From contig DYHL01000020.1 in the NCBI GenBank assembly GCA_020724185.1, positions 6,965-16,948 of the forward strand: a stretch of 9,984 bases of DNA. Direction: 5' to 3'. The notes beneath the pieces were generated by a model. That model was not told where the DNA came from and did no database searches. It saw nothing but the letters and a program-made list of their open reading frames with translations. Shown one piece after another: positions 5,066 through 9,984 of this stretch (its first letter is position 1; every line of letters starts with the position of its first letter). The stretch is from Candidatus Nitrosymbiomonas sp. (lineage in GTDB: Bacteria; Sysuimicrobiota; Sysuimicrobiia; Sysuimicrobiales; Humicultoraceae). Position numbers and translations under genes: made by a program.

Positions 5066-5764
5066 ATGGTGGTGGCTGGCGGGCTGTCCGTCAAACTGCT
5101 TCCCCCAGAAGACCGACCCAGGGAACGCCTCCTGCGCAGCGGCGCTGAGGGGTTGTCCTCAGTTGATCTCCTGACGGTGCTGCTGCGGACCGGCACGCGG
5201 TCCTCGTGCGCGACCGAGGTCGCGGGCGAGTTGCTGGCGTCCTACGGCTCGCTTCAGGCCCTCAGCCAGGCAGGGCCGGACGAACTACTGCGGCAGTGCG
5301 GGATAGGTCCGGCCAAGGCCGGGGCAGTGCTCGCGGCGTTTGAGCTGGGACGGCGGGCGCAGGCTACGCCGCCGGCGCGCCGGCCTGCGGTCAGGGCGCC
5401 AGGGGATGTGGCGGCGCTGTTGGCCGGGCAGATGCGGCACCTGGACCGGGAGCACTTCCGGGCCGTGCTCCTAAACACGCGCCACGAGGTTCTGGACGTT
5501 ACCAGCGTAGCCGTCGGAGGGTTGGACAGCGCCCCGATCCACCCGCGCGAGGTGTTCAAGGAGGCCATCAGGCGAAGTGCCGCCGCGGTCATCCTGGTGC
5601 ACAACCACCCCTCGGGCACGCCCGAGCCCAGCGGGGACGACCTGCGCATTACCGCGCGGCTGGCCGAAGCCGGGCGCGTTGTGGGCATAGAAGTCCTTGA
5701 CCACATCATCATCGGTGACGGACGCTTTGTGAGCTTGCGGGAACGCGGCGCGCTGGCGGGCTGA
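5066..5764 (+). CDS. radC: RadC family JAMM/MPN domain protein
   Basis: The 232-residue product is a full-length RadC-family protein. Despite the name, its DNA-repair role is disputed and its biochemical function is not established. The N-terminal part (about 15-105) has the UPF0758 helical/HhH-like region, LLRSGAEGLSSVDLLTVLLR followed by GIGPAKAGAV (79-88). The C-terminal part is the JAMM metalloprotease-like domain with VHNHPSG (178-184) and the downstream metal-ligand pattern H179-x-H181...S189-x-x-D192, then VLDHIIIGDGRFVSLRERG (210-228). The metal-site residues are intact. The ATG at 5066 is chosen because it gives normal family length and has GGAG (5057-5060) 5 nt upstream. The frame stays open further upstream only because it shadows maf. 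The ribosome site lies in the 3' arm of the 4991-5062 structure. mreB follows after 22 nt. Confidence 0.93.
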   Translation: MVVAGGLSVKLLPPEDRPRERLLRSGAEGLSSVDLLTVLLRTGTRSSCATEVAGELLASYGSLQALSQAGPDELLRQCGIGPAKAGAVLAAFELGRRAQATPPARRPAVRAPGDVAALLAGQMRHLDREHFRAVLLNTRHEVLDVTSVAVGGLDSAPIHPREVFKEAIRRSAAAVILVHNHPSGTPEPSGDDLRITARLAEAGRVVGIEVLDHIIIGDGRFVSLRERGALAG

Positions 5765-5786
5765 CGCCTGCGCCGAGGAGGCAGAG

Positions 5787-6824
5787 ATGATCTTTGACAG
5801 GTTGCTGGCGCAGTTCGGGCGCGACATGGGGGTAGACCTGGGCACGGCCAATACCCTCGTCTATGCACGCGGCGTGGGCATTGTCCTGCGCGAGCCTTCG
5901 GTGGTCGCCAAGCGCGTTGACGACGGCCAGATCCTGGCCGTGGGCGAGGAGGCCAAGCGGATGATCGGCCGCACGCCTGGTGACATCGTCGCCACGCGGC
6001 CGATGCGCGACGGCGTTATTGCCGATTTCGACACGACCGCAGCAATGCTCACCTACTTCCTCCGCCGGGCGTCCAACGGCCGGATGTGGATCCGGCCGCG
6101 GGTCGTCGTAGGCATCCCGTCGGGCTGCACCGAGGTCGAGAAGCGGGCGGTCGTTGACGCAACGCTACAGGCGGGCGCCCGAACCGCCTACCTCATCGAG
6201 GAGCCCATGGCCGCGGCGATCGGCGCGGGGCTGCCGGTTTCAGACCCAATCGGCAGCATGGTGGCGGACATCGGCGGAGGCACGACCGAGGTAGCGGTCA
6301 TAGCGTTGGGCGGTATTGTGGCCAGCCGTTCCATCCGCATCGCGGGCGACGAACTGGACGAGGCGATCATCCAGTACGCCCGCCGCTCGTACAACCTGCT
6401 CATTGGCGAGCGGTCGGCTGAGGGGATCAAGATCGCGGTGGGGTCCGCTTTTCCCGTGCGGGATGAGAACGCCATGGACGTACGCGGGCGCGATCTGGTA
6501 TCGGGCCTGCCACGCACGGTGCGCATGACCAGCGGGGAGGTACGCGAGGCGATAGCCGAGCCGGTACAGGCGATCGTTGACGCGGTGAAGCAGACGCTGG
6601 AGCGGACGCCTCCGGAGCTGGCCGCGGACATCGTGGACCGCGGGATCATACTGGTTGGCGGCGGCGCCCTGCTGCGCGGGATGGATCGCCTGCTGGCGGA
6701 AGAGACCGGCATGCCGGTCTCGCTTACGGAAGACCCGCTGGCGGCAGTGGTAATGGGCGCCGGGAAGGCTCTTGAGGAGATCGAGACTCTACAGAAGGTG
6801 CTGGTCGCGTCCAAGCGCGGTTAG
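5787..6824 (+). CDS. mreB: rod shape-determining actin homologue MreB
   Basis: MreB forms membrane-associated ATP-dependent filaments that guide lateral cell-wall synthesis. At 345 residues it is standard length. The actin-fold nucleotide motifs are visible: phosphate-1 DLGTANTLVY (17-26), the connect-1 region IEEPMAAAIGAGLP (137-150, with the hydrolysis-associated acidic residues), phosphate-2 DIGGGTTEVAV (161-171) and the adenosine motif LVGGGALLRGM (289-299). The N-terminus MIFDRLLAQFGRDMG is a typical amphipathic membrane-anchoring start. PSGCTEVEKRAV (111-122) is the expected family block. The ATG at 5787 has a near-ideal GAGGAGG (5775-5781) 5 nt upstream, the strongest ribosome site in the window, consistent with MreB being made in excess of MreC, MreD and PBP2. 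It follows radC by 22 nt and precedes mreC by 36 nt. Confidence 0.97.
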   Translation: MIFDRLLAQFGRDMGVDLGTANTLVYARGVGIVLREPSVVAKRVDDGQILAVGEEAKRMIGRTPGDIVATRPMRDGVIADFDTTAAMLTYFLRRASNGRMWIRPRVVVGIPSGCTEVEKRAVVDATLQAGARTAYLIEEPMAAAIGAGLPVSDPIGSMVADIGGGTTEVAVIALGGIVASRSIRIAGDELDEAIIQYARRSYNLLIGERSAEGIKIAVGSAFPVRDENAMDVRGRDLVSGLPRTVRMTSGEVREAIAEPVQAIVDAVKQTLERTPPELAADIVDRGIILVGGGALLRGMDRLLAEETGMPVSLTEDPLAAVVMGAGKALEEIETLQKVLVASKRG

Positions 6825-6860
6825 GAACGCTGGCGCGCCATGGGACCGAGTGTCGCCTAG

Positions 6861-7676
6861 GTGAGACGGAGGATCGTTCTGGTGGCGGTATTGGCGGCGG
6901 CAGCGCTCGCGCTGCTGACGTTCCAGGTGCGCCTGCCCGAGCGCCGGGCGCTGGGTCCCGTGGGGTCCTTCCTACTGGCGTGGCTGGGACCTGCCCAGGG
7001 ACTGCTTTCGCGCGTGGGCGATGCCGGGACACGGTTCTGGCGCCTCTACTCCGAGATCGGGCGGTTGCGCGTCGAGAACACGCGCCTGCGCGAGGATATT
7101 GAGCGCCTTTCCGAGGAGACGCTCCGGCTGCGCGAACAGGCCCAGGCGACGCAACGCCTGGAGCGGCTCCTTGAGTTCAGGCGTCAGGTCCCAGGCCGCG
7201 CGATCGGCGCGCGGGTGATTGGACGAGGCGGCGCGCAGTGGTTTGCGGTGATCCTGGTGGATCGCGGTGCCAGGGATGGTGTGCGGCACAACGACACCGT
7301 GGTGGGTGCCGGGGGTCTGGTCGGGCGCATCCTGGCCGTTACCCACTCGACGGCGCAGGTGCTGCTGGTAACCGACTCGCGCAGCTCCGTGGGCGTTGTG
7401 CTCCAGCAGTCGCGCGAGTCGGGCGTGGTGGAGGGTCAGGGTGGGCCGCTGCTGCGCGTGAAGTACCTGTCCAGGGCGCGTGAGATAGCGGTAGGCGAGG
7501 CCGTACTGACCTCGGGCCAGGCGGGCGTGTTTCCCCGAGGCCTGCCGGTGGGAACGATCTCAGCGCTTGTGCGCGAGCAGGGCGCCCTGTATCAGGAGGC
7601 AACCGTCCGTCCTGCCGCAAGCCTGGCCCACATCGAAGAGGTGCTGATTCTGATTGGGAGTTCTTCCAGGCCGTGA
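6861..7676 (+). CDS. mreC: rod shape-determining protein MreC
   Basis: MreC is a bitopic membrane protein of the elongasome that bridges MreB/MreD and PBP2, with its main body outside the cytoplasmic membrane. The 271-residue product shows a basic start MRRR, one membrane helix (about 5-21), a coiled coil (about 65-108, GRLRVENTRLREDIERLSEE onward) and a C-terminal beta domain (about 110-265). The beta domain includes VILVDRGARDGVRHNDTVV, GLVGRI (152-157) and LTSGQAGVFPRGLPVGTI (216-233). The GTG at 6861 gives a positively charged N-terminus and intact helix, so I prefer it although its ribosome site is poor. An in-frame GTG at 6882 has GGAGG (6868-6872) 9 nt upstream but would remove the positive charges and shorten the helix. 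The stop overlaps the GTG start of mreD. Confidence 0.93.
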   Translation: MRRRIVLVAVLAAAALALLTFQVRLPERRALGPVGSFLLAWLGPAQGLLSRVGDAGTRFWRLYSEIGRLRVENTRLREDIERLSEETLRLREQAQATQRLERLLEFRRQVPGRAIGARVIGRGGAQWFAVILVDRGARDGVRHNDTVVGAGGLVGRILAVTHSTAQVLLVTDSRSSVGVVLQQSRESGVVEGQGGPLLRVKYLSRAREIAVGEAVLTSGQAGVFPRGLPVGTISALVREQGALYQEATVRPAASLAHIEEVLILIGSSSRP

Positions 7677-8203
7677 CGCTGCTGAGGATCGCGCTGTTCG
7701 CGTGCCTGCTGGGAGCAGGCGCTGTCGTTGACGGCGCCTGGCTGTCCCGGCTGCCCAGGTGGGCCTCACCTGACCTGCTGCTCCTCATCACCGTGGCCTT
7801 CGGTCTGCGGCGGGGGCTGGCAGCCGCCGCCCTGACTGGTGCAGCGGCCGGATACCTCCGGGATGTGACCGGAGGCAGCCCGCTTGGGATCTACGCGCTT
7901 TCCTACCTGGCCGTCGGCACCGCTGCCGGAGCGCTGGCAGCCGTGGTGGATCTGGGGCAGAGGTACGTGTATGCCGCCGCCGCAGCGCTTGCCACGGTGG
8001 GGCTCTCGCTTGCAAGCGGCCTGATCGTGGCCGCCACCGGTCTCACCCTGGTTGACTGGCCCCTGCTGCTGCGGGAGACGGCCGCGGTCGCTGTCTTGAA
8101 CGCGCTCTTCGCCCGGCCCGTTGCCGCGATTGTTGCATGGGCCGAGACCGTCTCCCGCAGGCGCGATCCAACCAGGATCGTGGCGCGAAGGGCGATACGA
8201 TGA
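7673..8203 (+). CDS. mreD: rod shape-determining membrane protein MreD
   Basis: MreD is the small polytopic membrane partner of MreC in the elongasome. The 176-residue product is almost entirely hydrophobic with about five or six membrane segments (roughly 4-22, 32-50, 52-64, 72-95, 98-122 and 132-155). It has the usual MreD landmarks: SPDLLLLITVAFGLRRG (32-48), the small-residue helix ending GYLRDVTGGSPLG (60-72), and YALSYLAVG (74-82). A basic cytoplasmic tail follows (SRRRDPTRIVARRAIR). Sequence conservation in MreD is low, so context carries much of the call: it lies between mreC and mrdA. The GTG at 7673 overlaps the mreC stop as GTGA, and the mreD TGA overlaps the ATG of mrdA, so the three are translationally coupled. 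Confidence 0.93.
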   Translation: MTLLRIALFACLLGAGAVVDGAWLSRLPRWASPDLLLLITVAFGLRRGLAAAALTGAAAGYLRDVTGGSPLGIYALSYLAVGTAAGALAAVVDLGQRYVYAAAAALATVGLSLASGLIVAATGLTLVDWPLLLRETAAVAVLNALFARPVAAIVAWAETVSRRRDPTRIVARRAIR

Positions 8204-9972
8204 ACATGGAGGGCGCGCCCTGGAGCCCACGCGTGGTCCGATTGGGGCTGATCATCCTCCTGGCGTTTGCGCTGATCGAGGGGCGCCTCTGGTCCCTGCA
8301 GGCCATTGACGGAGGCCGCTACCTCGAGTTGTCCGAGCAGAACCGGCTGCGGGACTACAAGGTTCCTGCGCCGCGCGGCGTCATCTACGATCGGAGCGGT
8401 CACCCGTTGGTGACCAACCGGCCTGCGTTCACGGTGAGCGTGCTGCCCATGGAAGTGCCCGACCCGCAACGGCTGGTCGCGGAGCTCGCCCCGATCCTGG
8501 GGGTCGAGCGCGAGGAACTGCTGGCCCGCCTGGAAGCCGGCCGCGCCCGGCCATTTGAGCCCGTGGTCCTGCGCCGCGATGTGTCGAAGAGCGTTGTGAT
8601 GACGGTTGAGGAGCGCCGGCTAGACCTCCCGGGCGTGATCGTGCAGGCAGAGCCGGTACGTGAGTACCTTCTGGGGAACCTAGGAACGCATGCCCTCGGC
8701 CACCTGGGCGAGATCACCGAAGAGGAGCTCCGCACGAAGCCCCAGTACCGGGCCGGAGACCTGATCGGCAAGTCGGGGGTGGAGCGCACCTACGACACGC
8801 ACCTGCGGGGTGAGAACGGCCGGCTGCGCGTCGAGGTGGATGCTGCCGGCCGGCCGGTGCGCGTGCTGAGCCGGCGGTCGTCCCGCCCCGGCCACTCCCT
8901 GGTGCTCAACCTCGATGCCACACTTCAGGAGGTTGCGGAAAAGGGCCTGCGCGGGCGCACCGGCGCGGTGGTGGTGATGGATCCCCGGAGCGGAGAGGTG
9001 CTGGCGCTGGCCAGCGCGCCCACGTTTGACCCCGGTCTGTTCTCCGGAGGGATCAGCCCGGCCAACTGGCGCCGGTTGACCGCGGACCGCAGACTCCCGC
9101 TGATGAACCGGGCGGTCGAGTCCACCTACGAGCCCGGATCGGTCTTCAAGATAATCACAGGGCTCGCCGCGCTCGGCGAAGGCGTGGCGCGGCGCGACAG
9201 CCGGTTCGAGTGCACGGGATCGCTCCAACTCGGCCGCTGGATCTTCCGTGACCTCGTGGTACACGGTACGCTCAACTTCATCAAGGGCACCGCGGTATCG
9301 TGCAACGTGATGTTCTGGCAGTTGGGCCGGGCGCTGGGAGAGGATCGGCTAGAACGCTACGCCCGCGCCCTGGGACTTGGCCAGACCACCGGGATAGACC
9401 TCCCCGGCGAGGCCGCCGGTCTCGTTCCCTCGGCAGAGTGGAAGCAGCGGGTCTGGAAGGAGCCCTGGTACCCCGGCGATACGCTCAACATGAGCATCGG
9501 CCAGGGGTTTGTCCTGACCACACCCGTGCAGATCGCCCGAATGGTGGGCGCGGTGGCGACCGGCGGGAAGTTAGTTCGGCCGCACCTGGCGCGCCGAGTG
9601 CTGGCGCCGGACGGCGCCGAGGTGACGGCGGTTGGTCGGGAGATCGAGGACGCGCCGCTGACCTTGACGCCATCGGTTCAGCATGCGATGCGCGAGGGGA
9701 TGCGCGCCGTGGTCGAGGGCGGTACCGGCGCTGCGGCGGCGGTGCCGGGCATGGCGATCGCCGGCAAGACCGGCAGCGCCGAGAACCCCAGGGGCATCCC
9801 GCACGCCTGGTTTGCGGGCTACGCGCCGATTGAGGCCCCGGCGCTGGTCGTGGTCGTCTTCATCGAGCACGGTCGCCGAGGCGGTGAGGTCGCCGCGCCG
9901 ATCGCACGCGCGCTGTTTGAGGCGGCGCGGCCGCTACTGGCGCCGCAGCCGGCAGGCCTGGTGCGGCGGTGA
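8200..9972 (+). CDS. mrdA: penicillin-binding protein 2, elongasome peptidoglycan transpeptidase
   Basis: PBP2 is the class B transpeptidase that cross-links new lateral-wall peptidoglycan with RodA. The 590-residue product has a cytoplasmic stub and signal anchor (about 12-33). The PBP-dimer region opens with the hallmark RGVIYDRSG (59-67) and runs through GKSGVERTYD (190-199). The transpeptidase domain (about 250-575) has all three catalytic motifs: S314-V-F-K317 within EPGSVFKI, S367-C-N369 within VSCNVMFWQLG, and K523-T-G within AGKTGSAENP. Nothing suggests loss of function. The ATG at 8200 overlaps the mreD stop as ATGA and has GAAGGG 7 nt upstream. The frame is open further 5', but a start there (8137) would lie deep inside mreD and give an odd charged extension. 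Context with mreBCD favours PBP2 over the division paralogue FtsI or SpoVD. Confidence 0.94.
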   Translation: MNMEGAPWSPRVVRLGLIILLAFALIEGRLWSLQAIDGGRYLELSEQNRLRDYKVPAPRGVIYDRSGHPLVTNRPAFTVSVLPMEVPDPQRLVAELAPILGVEREELLARLEAGRARPFEPVVLRRDVSKSVVMTVEERRLDLPGVIVQAEPVREYLLGNLGTHALGHLGEITEEELRTKPQYRAGDLIGKSGVERTYDTHLRGENGRLRVEVDAAGRPVRVLSRRSSRPGHSLVLNLDATLQEVAEKGLRGRTGAVVVMDPRSGEVLALASAPTFDPGLFSGGISPANWRRLTADRRLPLMNRAVESTYEPGSVFKIITGLAALGEGVARRDSRFECTGSLQLGRWIFRDLVVHGTLNFIKGTAVSCNVMFWQLGRALGEDRLERYARALGLGQTTGIDLPGEAAGLVPSAEWKQRVWKEPWYPGDTLNMSIGQGFVLTTPVQIARMVGAVATGGKLVRPHLARRVLAPDGAEVTAVGREIEDAPLTLTPSVQHAMREGMRAVVEGGTGAAAAVPGMAIAGKTGSAENPRGIPHAWFAGYAPIEAPALVVVVFIEHGRRGGEVAAPIARALFEAARPLLAPQPAGLVRR

Positions 9973-9984
9973 GGGCGCGCTGGC
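9969..9984 (+). CDS. start of a further gene (possibly rodA), cut by the window edge
   Basis: A GTG at 9969 overlaps the mrdA TGA as GTGA, the same junction type as at mreC-mreD and other boundaries here. It would begin MRARW. Only 16 nt are present, so the product cannot be identified. In comparable clusters the next gene is rodA (the glycosyltransferase partner of PBP2) or a min gene. This is context-based only. Confidence 0.35.

Noticed and set aside
4357..5196. Minus-strand open frame opposite maf and the maf-radC gap
   Set aside because: It mirrors maf and has an Arg/Pro/His-rich composition typical of shadow frames. The intergenic structure beneath it is better explained as RNA pairing.
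6831..6840. Ten-base palindrome TGGCGCGCCA between mreB and mreC as an operator
   Set aside because: It is short, all but two bases are G/C, and such palindromes arise often by chance in this composition. There is no second copy at an informative position.
8137..8199. Upstream ATG for the PBP2 gene
   Set aside because: It would overlap mreD by 67 nt and add a charged 21-residue extension before the signal anchor. ATG 8200 forms a typical ATGA overlap with a good ribosome site.
9300..9833. Plus-strand alternate-frame open frame inside mrdA (177 codons)
   Set aside because: It is an out-of-frame shadow of the transpeptidase domain with Arg/Gly-rich composition and no motif; the SCN and KTG motifs are in the mrdA frame.

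Overview
The window is a gene-dense, high-GC bacterial chromosome segment. All recognisable genes lie on the + strand, usually with overlapping stop/start codons or very short gaps. I see no rRNA, tRNA, CRISPR array, insertion sequence or phage module. The genes are standard housekeeping families. The ferredoxin-dependent 2-oxoacid oxidoreductase suggests anaerobic or flexible carbon metabolism. The order DUF4321 - maf - radC - mreB - mreC - mreD - mrdA is one I associate with Clostridia-like Bacillota and relatives. A deep-branching, high-GC Gram-positive-type lineage (Limnochordia-like, or a candidate phylum such as CSP1-3/Sysuimicrobiota) is a reasonable guess, but the sequence alone does not settle the taxon.

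Region 1 (1-2384) is a metabolic and regulatory operon. It holds the 3' end of a 2-oxoacid:ferredoxin oxidoreductase beta subunit, the complete gamma subunit, a NarL/LuxR-type response regulator and a deoxyribose-phosphate aldolase. The last three are joined by 4-nt stop/start overlaps, so they are probably translated in a coupled way. The alpha and ferredoxin-like subunits would lie upstream of the window. No sensor kinase is visible. A 10-bp hairpin follows deoC.

Region 2 (2460-4306) encodes envelope proteins: a DUF1469/holin-X-like membrane protein, an unrecognised 78-residue membrane protein with a TTG start, TatA, TatC (the twin-arginine export pore) and a DUF4321 membrane protein. A perfect TATAAT sits just upstream of tatA.

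Region 3 (4301-9972) is the maf-radC-mreBCD-mrdA cluster. A well-formed extended -10 promoter precedes maf. Between maf and radC there is a 72-nt element with a 14-bp outer stem (one bulged A) enclosing two smaller hairpins. Its 3' arm contains the radC Shine-Dalgarno sequence, and it is the most unusual structure in the window. MreB, MreC, MreD and PBP2 form the core of the rod-shape elongasome. The mreC-mreD and mreD-mrdA junctions are 4-nt overlaps. A further gene appears to start at 9969 by the same kind of overlap; rodA or a min gene would be expected there, but only 16 nt are present.

Overall the gene content is conventional. The points of interest are regulatory structures, start-site choices and the coupling of a response regulator to an oxidoreductase and deoC.
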